This document shows positions 38,001 through 50,697 of a stretch of DNA of 64,000 nt, in pieces. Every line of letters begins with the position of its first letter. Position 1 is the stretch's first letter. The stretch comes from Acanthococcus lagerstroemiae (taxonomy: Eukaryota > Arthropoda > Insecta > Hemiptera > Eriococcidae). The notes under the pieces were generated by a model. That model did not search any database, was not told the origin of the DNA, and saw nothing but the letters and a program-made list of their open reading frames with translations. The stretch is taken from the NCBI GenBank assembly GCA_031841125.1, contig CM063106.1:30252001-30316000 (forward strand), written 5' to 3'. The position numbers and the translations under genes are program-made.

Positions 38001-38190
38001 CAGGGCCCTACCAACAGGGGGGGGGGATTTCGACCATCCCCCTATTGGCCAAAAAAACATGAAAAAACAATGGGTTGAGACGGAGAGAAAATCGGATCTG
38101 TGACTGAGCCCCCCCCCCCCTCCCCCACCAAGAAAAAAATTTATCTTACTCGCAAACACCTCCCTTACTTAAATCCTGGATACGACTCTG
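38001..38190. mobile_element. hAT-like MITE, 190 bp
   Basis: The element starts CAGGGCCCTACC and ends GATACGACTCTG, flanked by identical 8-bp ATCCCAAT (37993-38000 and 38191-38198). The length and the CAG...CTG ends fit a non-autonomous hAT. A 10-base G run lies inside. Confidence 0.75.
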
Positions 38191-38198
38191 ATCCCAAT

Positions 38199-40706
38199 CA
38201 ATCTTGTGGATTCATCTGGCTGATGACGAGTGGCTCTACTATTGAAATTAGATAGTAGCCAAACATATGACTTCATTTCAGTACAACAAAAAAAGTTACA
38301 CAGCTGTCGTCCATATTAGTGAGTCTGAATTTTGTTGAATTTCGACCACTGATTACACATTTCTTAGATAACATTGCCCTCGCCCTCGCAAAATTTGCCG
38401 GTCATTAGAAATACAACATTTTTTGTGCATTAGTTTGTTTGTCCCAAAAAGCTCAAATTTCCTCTCTCCCCTCCCCTATTGCTAAACGTTGTTTCAATAA
38501 GCTTCTTCAACTATATAAGTACTTATGGAAATGGTTTATCAGAGTTTAATTTAAGGAATGGCTACATTGATACTTTTGCATTTGATGCGAGAAGTCACTT
38601 GAAATTAAGGGTCTTCCATTAGAGAAACCGAAGTCCAGAAATGTAAATTAGTGAAGAAATGAAGGGTTCTGTTCGTTTGGACCCGTTAGTTTTCCACGAG
38701 ATTTCCTGTTCTACAATTGCTTCAGTCGATGTGCGACTGGACTTGAAACACCCTGAAAGGGAAAACAACGCTTGTTAATTGGTGAACCTGGGAGTTTCTA
38801 ACGAGAGGTTCTCTTAGTTTCATCAGAGAGTATTTTCTTACGTGTTTCTGTGTGTTACAGAGTTTTATCTTTTGCAAACATGCAGCTCAATAAAAAATAG
38901 GTTGGAAACAGCAGTTTTGATAACAATTTCAGCATAGGTATCAGAAAGTAAGTAGTCTGGTTATTGGTAAGTATTACCTATTGCAGTTGGACCTTCAAGT
39001 TGAACAAAGAAGAAAAATGTAAGTATCCTAGCGCCCTTTCTAATCCTGTCGCCTATGTTAAAACTCATTTAGATGACTCAGATAAGACTTATTCTAACTT
39101 TTTCACGACTCACTCAAGTTTAGACACATTCAGACTCTGTCAATGCGCGTCAATATTAGAAATAATTCAGATTTACTTTATGTTTGCTCTCAATCACACT
39201 GCTTTCAGACATAAGCTTCGTATCAGATTCGTCTAAAACTCATTGTTTTAGTTGTTCTCCATTCCTAACCAGTTGTATACCAAAGGGGAGAGCCTCCTCC
39301 GCCACAGGTTTGACCTGGTTCGACAAGTAGCTTCAATTGAAACATTGAAAGATTTTAGAAATACTACCTAATACGTTTGTGCCTGTTACCTGCTTGTCTA
39401 ATTCAAATCAGTGAAGAAACTTCAAAAACTTGCTCGTGAAATTAGTGGCTTCCCAACTGAAGAATTTTGGATTTCTCCCCTTAGCAGTTGACCTTCAGAA
39501 TACCCTTTTCTGACCCATTGTTCGAGCCTTGTTTAGACCTATTCAGACTTATTCAGACGCTTTTTTAAATCAGTTTAAAATTCATCCAGACTATTTCGCT
39601 CGAATAATAAGTCTCTGGAGGGGCTTTCGGTGGATTTGGAAGATCTGAACCACCAAGCCTCCTTTTCACTATCTGTGCCTGTGAACACTGGCGAGGTATA
39701 TGCCAGTGATATCCGAATATTGCGCCAAATCGCATTAGCTAAAACCAGTCGTTGTGGCAACGGCCACGCGTTTTGTTCTTCCTCTCACTTATTTGGGCCG
39801 AGCATCCGCCAAGAGCGCTACAATCGGCAAACTTGAAAATGGGATCAGGTCAGGACAATTTTCCTATTTGAGTGTTAATTGAGTTATTTCAGAATAAGTC
39901 GAGAACAAAGCCATTTAGCGGAAAAATTGAAAGAACAAAATTTGTAGTGCGTAAAATTTCCTGTAAGTTAGGTACCTTTGATTTCGATCAATTTTGAGAA
40001 AGCTTCCGCCCACCACCCATGCCGCTCACCAAATGTCCCGGTTTCATTGTGCGCGATACTAGCGCTGCTCGGTCCGAATTGTAAATGGAGTAAATTGGAA
40101 AATGAGTAAAAAACTATAACCACCTGCGGATTTAAAAGCCAAGCCGCTATAGGCACTCAATAAAATGTTTCCCTCACCCGCTTCACATCCTCCTTATGAG
40201 CTACAGGTCAAAAATTGATAATTATTTCCCAGTTATGTTTTCTGCAACTGTTTCCTTTTTTCAGTCTGCCTCTTCTTCTTTTCCTCTTTTTCCGAATTTC
40301 CTTTCTTTTTCCCGCTGTATTTGTACAAAATTTTGCCGCCCCTCGAAATCTGTCACCCTAGGCACTTGCCTAATGTGCCTATTGGGATCTCCGTCTCTAG
40401 AACTGATACGGCATATACGTAATTCCATCTTTTGGGGGAGGGGTTCGGACCTCCATTCTCTTCTCCGGTATCCGCATCTGTCCTCAGCTTTCATGATTCA
40501 CCCGCCAATTTCGAACAAACACGCACACCCACCCACAGATAAATTAACACTTTTATACATATTAGAGGAGATATTTTGATTATGAGACGGACATATTTTA
40601 CCTGCAGTTTTAACTGCAAGTTGCTGTAAAAAAAAAAAAAAGCGTAGAAGAATAGACGCATTTGCCTATTATACTTGGTACTAAAATGTCAATATAATAT
40701 GCTTTG

Positions 40707-40747
<41 letters not shown>

Positions 40748-41196
40748 CAGATAAATAAATGAAGTTTTTGTTTTAATTTTGTCATATAATTGTTCTTTTT
40801 CAAAAACCCCTGAATTTTGATACCCATATGTCCCCCTCTTTTATCGAACATTTTTTTGCATGTCGTTGAATTTTTAGGAATATTTTTAACACATTTCAAA
40901 CCGCGAAAAACAAATTATGCACCTATAATACGATTCTTATGACATAAAAATCCCATCCCGGCCTATTACAAACATTTAGTTCCTACTGAAGGAGGCTATC
41001 ATTGTGGGAATTCCCCTACATTTTTTTTTTTTTTTTTTTAATACGTGCGGAAGAAATGGAGTACAAAAGAAACCAGCGGCCCGCGCTTATGCATGTTACC
41101 GAAACTTTTTAGTCCAACAAGATAACTATTTATTTGAAAGGGTGATGAACCACAATCAATATTGGTCGTTGACCCCGCTCCATCCGACGAACTGCC
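38199..41196. other. Gene-poor intergenic sequence
   Basis: No convincing gene. Degenerate ACTCA/AGACT words at 39060-39240 echo those at 300-660. A poly-T tract lies at about 40711-40741 and another at about 41021-41039. Confidence 0.45.
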
Positions 41197-41275
41197 TAGA
41201 CCTTTGAGTTACATGGAGGAACACAGGTATCTAGCTCTGTAAAGCAATACGCCTAAGTTATTACTTATCGAACTA
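41197..41275 (+). repeat. 79-bp direct repeat, left copy
   Basis: The segment from TAGACCTTTGAGTTACATGG to TTACTTATCGAACTA recurs at 42609-42687 with a single mismatch. The copies are 1,412 bases apart and bracket the 135-bp tandem array. Confidence 0.9.
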
Positions 41276-41439
41276 ATTATTTGGTGCTCAGTTCCCCTCA
41301 AATTTGGTTTGCCGACTTGGGACTAGCTAAGTATTATTTTACGCAGGTGTTGCAACCACAGGTATTAAACCGCCAGCTTTAGACCAAAATGTACACGGTG
41401 AAAAAAATGATAAAAACTGGGGATAAAAGAGTTTAGCAA

Positions 41440-42010
41440 ATTCGGGGTCCGTAGTACCAGATGGTACAAAAAAGGTACAAACATTTTATAACAATTTCGA
41501 AAGTCGCACGCTTCCATGGGAAACCGGGAGATGATACAAAATTCGGAACTGGTGGTACAAAATAGTACAAAGTAGCTGTGCAAAATGACTGTATCACTTC
41601 CAATGCGAAATTCTCACTTTAGAAGCTATGTTGTGCTAGACCCTCACAAATTTGTTTTTAAAATAATTCGCCAATGGGTAGTGGTACAAAATGTGGGATT
41701 GATTGTACAAAATGATACAAATTAGGTACGAAATTTTGATACCACCCCGGGTGCAGATGAACAATTCCATAGAGTGATGCCTACTTATTCTGCGAATAGG
41801 TGGGAAAGGGGGAGGGTACAAAATTCGGGTTTCGCGGTACAAAATGGTACAAAATAGGTACAAAATTTCCGTATCACTTCCGGTGCGCTATTTTCAAATG
41901 GGTGCCTACATTTCGCTAGCCCCCTCCCCAAATTTATTATTTAAAAAATTACAAAATTCGGGATTGGTGGTACAAATTGGTACAACATAGGTACGAAATT
42001 ATGAGATAGG
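41440..42010. repeat. Tandem array of ~135-bp units rich in GGTACAAAAT
   Basis: Units start near 41456, 41535, 41680, 41815 and 41945. Each holds two or three GGTACAAA words, a TTCGGG word, and in most cases GTATCACTTCC or a relative. The units are diverged, and the first is shorter than the others. Confidence 0.7.
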
Positions 42011-42608
42011 TTTTGACTTCGGAGTCTAATTTGGGGGGGGGGGGGTAACGATATGGACCTAGTAGCTGGCACCCCAACTGGTCTTAAAAATTGGTGATTC
42101 CAAGAACACGATCAAAATTCTAGTTTTTCTTCTGTAAGACCTTTTTCGATGTGTAGCATTGAGAAGGGTCATTTTGTATTCCTCCTATCACAGGATGGTT
42201 ACAGAAAAATCGAAAATAACATCCTATGTAGAATTTTATAAAGAACGTTTGTTGCTTGAAACATTTTCCCCTTAAATTCAATAGTTTTCAATACTTTTGA
42301 AAATTTTTTGTTGTTGAGGGGAGGGCTTAGTCCCCTTTACAATCTATGGTTCCCGTTACTTCTTTCTTCAGAGAACTCATTCTTTAATCGTTACATTTCC
42401 ATCCCCCGCCCCCATCGTTCGTACATTCTTATTTTATAAGGCAATTAAATGACACCCGATAACTTACAAGAGAGGAAATGTTTCAAGGAGATGAACTTCA
42501 TAAGATGCGGGTTCGTTGTACCCTTCCGACCCGTCTACTGAATAAAATTCAAAATTTAAATTACTGTCAGTAAGTTGAGACCGGTTTCCTCGGCACCAAA
42601 AGCGCTAA

Positions 42609-42687
42609 TAGACCTTTGAGTTACATGGAGGAACACAGGTATCTAGCTCTGTAAAGCAATACGCCTAAATTATTACTTATCGAACTA
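42609..42687 (+). repeat. 79-bp direct repeat, right copy
   Basis: Near-identical partner of 41197-41275, in the same orientation. Confidence 0.9.
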
Positions 42688-43057
42688 TACAAATAACTGC
42701 TGAGATAGGTATATAGTTTCTGTTGACTTAGTTACACGCATACACAGTACATCAGCATCCCTCGAAAACATTCGAAATGATACATCGAAACTCGGAAACT
42801 CTCTTTTGCAATTGACTTCTAAGATGCCGACTTTTTTTTATATTTCTATTTTTTTGACATGGATATGTCTAATGGCTAGGCACGAAACACCAATGGTTTT
42901 TTTAGTATTTTCTTTTTTCTGATTACGGCTCCCTTGGAGGGGAGGGAGGATTACTGCGATGCTATTCGTTTAGGTGGATTTTCAAAGTACCGATTTTTTG
43001 TACTTTTTTTTTTTTAATGTTAGAATATATTATGTCACATGCGAATGTCCTGTATTT

Positions 43058-44241
43058 GGGTAATTCTCCGAAAAATGGACAATTCATGTAAATAGGCTGT
43101 AACTCTGCCACTTATTATCAGAATGCTATGCGCAATATATCAAAATTGAGGAAATGAACTCTTCTGATGGAGACAGTGGTAAAAGCTCTCCCTAGTTCAA
43201 GTTCAGCAGAACATCATTAGAAAATCGAAAATGCACCTGAAATGTCCATCAGCGTGGGTGTCAACCTGGCCTAGTTCCGTTTTTTTTTTTTTTGCTTGCG
43301 GGAAGGGTTTAATACATCATTTTCAGGAACTACTGTTTCCCATTGTTGAAGAGGTAAGTTGAGGCAACACGGTATAGGTCTTACAATCTTTTTCTAACCA
43401 AATTAAGTAACCTTTAGAATACCTCAAAGTTGTGTCTAGGAAGAGATATGTCCTTCAACGTGGATAATTTTCAAACCTCTCTGTAGGGTTCCACTATAAG
43501 CATAAACTTCTCTCAAATGCTCATATAACTTCCTCATAACTTCCTCTAGAAGGCTGTGTAGGAACTTCTGTGAAATAATGATAATTTGTATGCTAAAATA
43601 CTCATTTATTGCTGAGATCCTGGTTTCTAAAAAAAAAAAAGTGTCCTTCATCGTGGACATCAACAGCCATATTGAATTTATAGCTCCGAATTTGTAAAAA
43701 CGTAATAATATAACTAATGTTGGCCACATTACATTCAGCAACATGTATCAAATATTTTCCGCATATTTACCCAATGAGAAAAGGGAAAAGGCGACTTTGT
43801 CCTTAAACGTGGACATAAAATATTATTCAACGTGGCTACTCACGTATTCCTTGAATCCACGCTGAAGGACGTGAATCTTTCGACACTTAGAAGCAGTCTG
43901 TAGAAACAGCCTTTAAATCTTCTTCGTGCAGAGACTACTTTCCTAGATGAATTTTTGGTATTTCATAAAACCGTGATCCGTGAGATTGTAACCCACGGTG
44001 CCGCTGTGTGATCGTACAGCCTCATCTTATCACACTATGTAAACTTGAAAAATTTGTCTTTCAAGGTGGACAACAATTTTTTTTTTACAACCCTCCAAAA
44101 TCAAATTTAAGCCCGGCCGGTACCGGAATATGATTTCTCAACACCCTTAGTATCGATTTCAACGAAAAAAATTTGAAAAGTGAACCTCATTTTTTTTGGT
44201 TTTTGTCCAGGTTGAATTGTCCATTTTTCGGAGAATCACCC
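43058..44241 (+). mobile_element. Non-autonomous DNA transposon, family A copy 2 (longer copy)
   Basis: Termini are GGGTAATTCTCCGAAAAATG (left) and the imperfect inverse ending GGAGAATCACCC (right); the inverted repeats extend about 29 bases with three to four mismatches. ATTT flanks both sides (43054-43057 and 44242-44245). Copy 1 at 29454-30076 has the same AAAT/ATTT duplication. The interior carries at least six copies of a near-palindromic motif close to GTCCTTCAACGTGGAC, at about 43239, 43450, 43641, 43798, 43856 (reverse) and 44059. No transposase is visible. Confidence 0.8.
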
Positions 44242-44281
44242 ATTTCTTATGCACATTGTGTGTATCCCTTAGACCGCCTCA

Positions 44282-44330
44282 GTTTCTCTCTCTCCCTCTC
44301 TCTCTCTCGCTCGATCTGCTTTCTCCCTCG
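44282..44330 (+). repeat. (TC)n-rich simple repeat
   Basis: TCTCTCTCTCCCTCTCTCTC-type tract immediately after the family A element. Confidence 0.7.
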
Positions 44331-44859
44331 TTTTATTGCCTTATTGTCCGGCTAAGCAGTGATTCGATGTGCAAATTCTATATAAATTCTGTTGATATTC
44401 TCGCAACAAAACCTAATTCTCTCCATTCGATTTCGTGTAATATATGTATATTTATGTGCACAGACAGGACTTCAAGGGAGTATGCGAAGAGATAATAACA
44501 CTTGCTCTTCATAGACCCCTATGATAAAATCAGATTTCTTGATTAAAAAAAAAAAATGTTTCTTAGTCCTATTTCCTCAAAAAATATAGTGTAAAATGGG
44601 CATTGAGTATGTAAGTACATATTAAGCCACACATAATGCACTCATATCATTAGCATAAGGGGAAAAAGCTGCATTTATTGTTGGTATAAGTAAAATTTGA
44701 TGAAAATAATGTTTACAAAAATTAATAAATCAGCATAACTTAGATATAAAGAGCACTTTCCATAAAGAAAACAGAAATGTGAAAAACGAAACTTTATTGA
44801 TCTACATGGATACAGATATATCTATGTGTATAATAAGTACTGAAAAATTATAACAACTT

Positions 44860-45580
44860 AAACAAGTTCCATTAAATGAAAGTCTATGACCCTTACACCC
44901 ATTTTTTTTACTACGTACTTCTGGTCATTTAATTGAACACTGTAAGTAAAAACGCAATTTTCAAACTTATTAAAATTCAGAATGGCCGGATTAAATTTCA
45001 AACTATTCTCGTTATTGATTTCGTAAGCTTGAAAATGATGATTGAAATAACAAGTCAAAGTTGCACATAAAAGTAAAATTTTTTGTGGATCTGCAACTTT
45101 GATTATATATTTAAAACATAAAAATCAAGGTTCATCAGTCTCTTGAAAAAATATGATGCAGTTAGTACGAATCTGAGTTCCTAAATATTTAAGCCTTGTA
45201 GCACAAAAGAGCGGTAATTTTATATCATCTGGTAAAATATTAACAAAACAAGGTTCCAAATCAGTTAAATTATGAATCGGACCAAACGTAACGCGTATGA
45301 CAAATCGTTTATTTCATTCAAAAATATATGTTTAATTGCAATACTCCGGCAGATATTAATCCTATTTGACGATAGGTACATGAGAAACTTTTTCCCCGCC
45401 TTGATATTTACTTTCAAATCTTGCGGATGAAAGTCTGTTTAATAACGGACCCATTTCTTTTTGCACTCGATGATAATACAATAAATGGTGATGTTTTGGT
45501 TTCATTACACGCGAAAATAAAGACTTCAGTAATTCTAAATACTCCTCAATTATAGATTGAAGAAAAAAATACGAAAATTT
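44860..45580 (-). pseudogene. Degenerate transposon-encoded protein
   Basis: Minus-strand fragments read in order. First is IIEEYLELLKSLFSRVMKPK followed by HHHLLYYHRVQKEMGPLL and ARFESKYQ (about 45560-45390). Next is FGPIHNLTDLEPCFVNILPD (about 45290-45210), then CYFNHHFQAYEINNE (about 45055-45010). The KPKHHxLLxY..xMGPLxxxxxxRFE block is familiar from long uncharacterised proteins abundant in insect and cnidarian genomes that I associate with DNA transposons, possibly CACTA/EnSpm-like. That assignment is from memory and weak. Stops and shifts separate the pieces. Confidence 0.5.
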
Positions 45581-45714
45581 ATGACATCTTTTTTGAAAAA
45601 CAAGTTCAATTATATCTTCAAGAAGAAATTAAAAGTTTCCAACATTTATCATACACTGTAATCTTATCGCCTATGATTAATGTTAAAATTCTGACAAAAC
45701 ACAATACTTCAGAG

Positions 45715-45980
45715 CAGTGGCGTAGCCAGGATTTTCCCAAAGGGGAGGCGAAGTAAGATTTTCAAGGTAGAAAAAGTCGAAAATTGAAGTATTTTTAAAA
45801 AATTGCCGACATTAGAGGACTATTTTATGAAAAAGGAAGGTAAAATTACTGCTCGAGCAAAAATTTTACGAAAAAAACGTGTTTTAAAAGCGAAAATTTG
45901 TTCATTTTGCATATTTTACACTCAGTTTCAAGTGCCTTGGGGGAGGCATTCGCCCCCTTCGCCCCCTGGCTACGCCACTG
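45715..45980. mobile_element. hAT-type MITE with CAGTGGCGTAGCCAGG ends
   Basis: The 266-bp element starts CAGTGGCGTAGCCAGG and ends in the inverse CCTGGCTACGCCACTG. Exact 8-bp CTTCAGAG copies flank it (45707-45714 and 45981-45988). These ends are widespread in invertebrate hAT-derived MITEs. The interior is AT-rich and non-coding. Confidence 0.9.
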
Positions 45981-46149
45981 CTTCAGAGGATGACATTGAC
46001 AACGTATTTCGATTTAAATGATTAGCGCTGATTTCAGGCGGTTTAGGTCGTTTATCATTTACAATTAATCTTCCGTCAATGTCCCCTTCCAGGAATGACT
46101 GAAGTGATGTATACTGGAAATTAGAATAAATAAACATCAAAATCTATCA

Positions 46150-46450
46150 AAAATGAAAAATTACAGAAGAATAAGCTTGCTACACGTTGCGTACAAAATG
46201 CTCGCTAAAATGATAGCTAGAAAGCTGACGGAGGTGGCTGACATGCTCCTATTAGAATGTCAAATGTTTTTCAGAAAGGACGCTCTTGCACTGATGCCAT
46301 AGTTATATGGTAAAATTAACGATTGAAAAACAAGTTGAGTAGGTATAATGTGTAATGAAGAAACACAAAGACTATATGCCTTGTAGACTTCAAAAAAACA
46401 TATGATAGAGTCAATCGAGACAGCAGATTATTTTTCTTAAAAGTATTTTA
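46150..46450 (+). pseudogene. Non-LTR reverse transcriptase remnant
   Basis: Three short blocks in changing frames match the palm of a non-LTR RT: NYRRISLLHVAYKMLAKMIA, then FQKGRSCTDAIVIW, then VDFKKTYDRVNRD. The remainder of the element is missing. It resembles the craniofacial/RTE-Jockey type of insect LINE. Confidence 0.75.
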
Positions 46451-47113
46451 ATTAATTGTGAATACTTACGATTAATGTATAATGCTTATTTTCTGCAGTT
46501 TACCGTTCCATTCAATAGCACTGGCAACAACATATTATCAAACACAAAGTTTGAATTTTAAACTGAAAACCACGTTACACGGCAACGTATACTAGACTAA
46601 GTACCATTCGAAATAACGGTCGAACAAACGACAACACTAACCACTCATTTCAACATTCAAAATGTTGAAACTTCACATTTATTTGGGAAATTTTCCCATT
46701 TAAATGTAAATATTCACTATTTCTTATATCACTATTTAGCATGTAGTTTTATTATATTTTCGTATTATAGAATATAATTTTTATTAAAAACCAATATAAA
46801 AGAATACCAAATATTTTGATCTTTTACAACAAGTGCATACGAAAATTTACCAAATGGATAATATTCTTTACCTGCTATTAGAGTAAAAGTTCACATTGAC
46901 TTACTAAATTCTAACAAATAGTAAAAACTAACAAATCAAATAGTAATTTTTCATATTCGATGGTATTTTACACTATTTTTTGAGTCATTATTCCCAAGCA
47001 GGTATCATTTTTTCATATATTCCTTGTGGAAAATTACTATCTTTTTTCTCAGTGTGAGCATATCATATATGCGAAGACTCTTGTAAGCTGATATTTCGAT
47101 TTATCGTCATCAT

Positions 47114-47712
47114 CAGGGCCGCAATAAATAGCGAAATATGCGCATATTTTATGCACTGAATTCAGTCTGAATAACATGCCAAAATATGCGCCAAAATTGT
47201 AAAATATGCATAAATATGCAAATACAATAATGGGTATCATTTCAAAGGAAAAATCAAGTTGGATACACTGAGACAATTTTTATCCGATTTCAAAATGATC
47301 CAGTGAAGTATTTCCCTAAGAGTCCAATCTTCATTTAATAGGAAATGCACCCAGGAGATAATGCACCTATTCGTAATTTCTTGATGATTGATGAATGTGA
47401 TGTGAGCAAGAGAAAAGGTTATCTCACGTGCAAAAGAACATATTTTTCCAACGGATTCATTAACCATTAAGTCTTTTCAATTTTTTTTGGAGTCGGACAT
47501 CATTCTCAGAATTTAAAAAAATAACTTTTTGGGGGAAAAAATCGAAAAATAAGCAGAATTGGTGCAAAATATTCGGTAAATGCCAAAATATGCGAAATAT
47601 GCAGATTGAAGTGCTACTCATTTGACTCAGAATTCTGTGATTCGTAAAGATTTTTTGAAACTTATATACGCCATAGATAAGAATATGCATTCGCATAAAA
47701 ATTGCAACTCTG
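47114..47712. mobile_element. hAT-like non-autonomous element, 599 bp
   Basis: Ends are CAGGGCCGCAAT and ATTGCAACTCTG, inverse with three mismatches in twelve. Flanks are GTCATCAT (47106-47113) and GTCATTAT (47713-47720), an 8-bp duplication with one change. Both ends contain repeated ATATGC words (AAATATGCGCATATTTTATG; AATATGCATTCGCAT). No intact gene is inside. Confidence 0.7.
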
Positions 47713-48229
47713 GTCATTATAATAGAATTTTCTAATTCTAAATTCTTTGTTATCTCTTTCGAAGTATAATTTGCTGTTTCTTAAATTTTTTAATGACCAT
47801 GACTGAAAATACAAAATGACTCAAATGCCTGTTAGACACTCTAATACAACATACTACATCCCCCCCCCAAGAAATCCACCAACACCGATGAATGTAGGTC
47901 AACAATACTGAAAAAAATCCCCCCCCACAAAAAATCCAACGACGCTTCTGCACACACGTCTTTGCTGATAACAGCTTTCTATATTCCCGACCTACCTATA
48001 TGAGACTTGAAACGAAACAATAAAGGAAAAACTGAAAAAGAGAATTGTAATTTTAGGCGGTAGAGGTATCCTTAGAAGCGAGGGAAGTCTTGAATATTAA
48101 AACTAAATTGGATTTAGACTACGCTTGAATATATGGGTGGGAGAAGGATGACTTATCCGCGTGGATAAGAGCAAACGTGAACAAGACTAGATTCGATAGT
48201 CCAAAAATTTTCCTCACGCTAGGGCAAAA

Positions 48230-48500
48230 TATTAATTCAACTCGGCTCAGAAATACGCTCGAGATTTGAGAACCCAGGGAAACTGCGCGTGTGCAAACAC
48301 AAACTAGTTCAATTGTGGATCTCAGGGTGGTAAGGGATTCTCAAGAGTGAAAGAATTTAAAAAGGTGAAACTAATTTGAGTATAAGAAACGCTCGACTGA
48401 GACTTGAGGATACATGTAAGAAGTGAAAACTGATGAATTGTGGATCTGCGGGTGGTGAGGATTCTTTATCGAGGAGAGTGTAAAAAGGTGAAATTTTTCC
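48230..48500. repeat. Diverged two-copy tandem repeat, ~130 bp
   Basis: The words AATTGTGGATCT, GGGTGGT, GGATTCT and AAAAAGGTGAAA occur in the same order at about 48310-48370 and about 48433-48495. Confidence 0.55.
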
Positions 48501-49153
48501 AGATCGGAATCATAGGAATGAAGTAGGATAATTGTAGAAGAGAAATTGAATTTTGTATTGTCTACCATAGTGGACACACGACTTTATTTTCCGCTGATGC
48601 CGTCCATATGTTATGTAATCAAAATTTAGCCCTTTTTGAATCCCCTCCCCCCTTGTAATCAACTGTAGTTATTTGACTGACTCTCCTCAGATTACGTAAT
48701 CATTTGTACATGTTCCCTAGTTCCTAAAATTTTATTAGAGCATATTTGCACGCTAAGCGTACTGGTTACGACAGGAAGAAGAAAATCACAAAAACCTGTC
48801 CATCCAGTACATAAGATCTACATAATAATATGATCACGGCACTACATTTTAGCTCAAAATGTGCCATCGTAATCATTCACCAGACCCCTCCTTAGATTGT
48901 AATCATGTACCGGACCTCTTCCTCCTTAGAATATCGATGACGACATTCACAAACAGTGACATTTTGGTCGAAAATGAATTAGACACAGAAACAAGGAGGT
49001 AAGCAGGCAGACTATCAGCCTGCATTGATAACAGAACGAAACGAAATAGTTCACCATTTCATCCCCAGGCAGCGGTACTCAAATGGGTTAAGGGCATCGA
49101 AAACTGATTGGTCGTGCGCAGATGTTATAAATGAATGGATAAGGTTTTACATG

Positions 49154-49304
49154 GCACTTGATACATTTGGCTTGGCAAACAAATTTACTTAGTTCCAGTT
49201 TTTCGTCACTTACCTCATTATCATGCCAAGTGAGCTAAGTGCGCTTGAAATTCTGGACATATATATCAAGTGAAATAAATATTCGCGCCAAATGTATCAA
49301 GTGC
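49154..49304. mobile_element. 151-bp MITE with perfect 18-bp inverted repeats
   Basis: GCACTTGATACATTTGGC (49154-49171) is exactly inverted at 49287-49304. Internal CAAGTG words echo the ends. No clear target duplication is visible. Confidence 0.7.
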
Positions 49305-49488
49305 GTAATCATTTTTATGGAAGGGCTATAGAGTGCCATCAACGCGAGTTCAAACTTTTTGTTTTTCCATTGGCACGTACTGAAGGGTCAGCAAGTATTA
49401 TAAGGAGTCATATAAATAAAATGGAGTACAGGACAGTGAGCGGAAGTTGGTTAAATTTTCAAATTGCTCTCCTGAAAAATTAGTAAAA

Positions 49489-49680
49489 TGTGTCACTGAG
49501 GTATTTTGTGCCTGTCACCATATCGACACATAAGATTTCATTTTATATCTGATTTGTTGAAAGAGGGAATTGTAGAAATTAAATACATAAGTACATTAGA
49601 GCAAACTGCTGATGTGTTTACAAAAGGTTTGAATACAGACAAATTTAATAAGTTTGTGAGACATTTAAATTTATCGTAAT
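49489..49680 (+). pseudogene. Copia RNase H C-terminal remnant
   Basis: The peptide GIVEIKYISTLEQTADVFTK followed by GLNTDKFNKFVRHLNLS is the conserved end of copia Pol. It is cut off upstream, where unrelated sequence begins, and contains a stop near 49530. Confidence 0.85.
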
Positions 49681-49710
49681 TTTTGTAATGTGCGCATGGT
49701 TGGGGGCAGG

Positions 49711-49876
49711 TGTTAGTTAAACCAACAATGCTGACACGTTTGTTTTTTTTGTTTTTTTTTGTATTGGCAACCCTGCCACATTTCTTTTTTTTTCTTTGTG
49801 CATTTTTTCGTTTCTTAAATAAACGTTTTCTTAAAATGTGATCTCTTTTAAATACCGATCAAGAGATTATTCTCAC
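49711..49876 (+). repeat. Putative copia LTR, partial
   Basis: TGTTAGTTAAACCAACAATG begins about 30 bases after the Pol stop, where the 3' LTR is expected. An AATAAA signal lies at about 49817. The 3' boundary (TTCTCACA) is a guess. Confidence 0.4.
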
Positions 49877-50164
49877 ACATACGTATATGTATTATTTCCG
49901 TCATAAATTAATCCCATCTGTATACTCCGTGTTCCATGGTTGCTGTTTGTATACGATGTGTTCTCCGAGATAATCTTATTTCGTGTCAAACCCAAACCCG
50001 TTTATGGTCCGCGGAAACAGCGCCGCGTCGCCCTTTCCTCGTACCCCTTGAAATTCGCTTCGCGTTTTCGTTATGCAATTCCCAATACACAGCCATGACT
50101 GAAAAAAAAAGAGGTTGGATAGCAATAAAATTACCATTGGGTGATTAACCTATTGTATTGCACA

Positions 50165-50626
50165 GTGCCGCATACATACAATGGTGTAGGGAGAATGAGG
50201 TCATCCAGAAAGAGAGTGACTATACGAGAGCACGGAAAGAGGTTGGGTACGCGCTAAGCGCTGTATCGCCGTATGCGGTCACAAATGTTCGTCGAGTCGT
50301 CGACATGTACGTGCCAGTTGCGACTTGCGAGTTGCTGCACCAGCACACCGGCAGCCTACGACAGCCAACATGTACGGCTTTTCGAAAGGACGCGACATCG
50401 ACGCGAGGTACCGCCACGTGCTGGAAAATTATGGGTGGAGCTATCGCGGCAGCAGCGTCGCAGCCACGAAGCCAAAAAGAATAGAGACAAGTGTGTTTCT
50501 TTTGTTGTAAAAGATTAATCAATTCGGTCATGTTCCATGAATGAAATAAAAGGATAAAGGATGTGCGTTCCGTATATTTTGTTTCAACTAAAGTTATAAT
50601 AGTTTCTCGTGTTGTTACGTTACACC
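50165..50626 (+). repeat. Putative 5' LTR of BEL/Pao element
   Basis: GC-rich sequence upstream of gag ending TTGTTACGTTACA at about 50626, followed by TGGTAGCAGAGCAGAGCG (about 50637), which looks like a tRNA primer-binding site. The 5' end is not fixed. Confidence 0.4.
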
Positions 50627-50697
50627 GACACGAAATGGTAGCAGAGCAGAGCGTGAAATCGCGTAAGTGAAATTTCACATAAGTTCTCACGGACTAT

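Noticed and set aside
47860..47945. Paired poly-C words as a structured element
   Set aside because: Two short C runs in similar context, with no inverted or direct repeat long enough to support a call.
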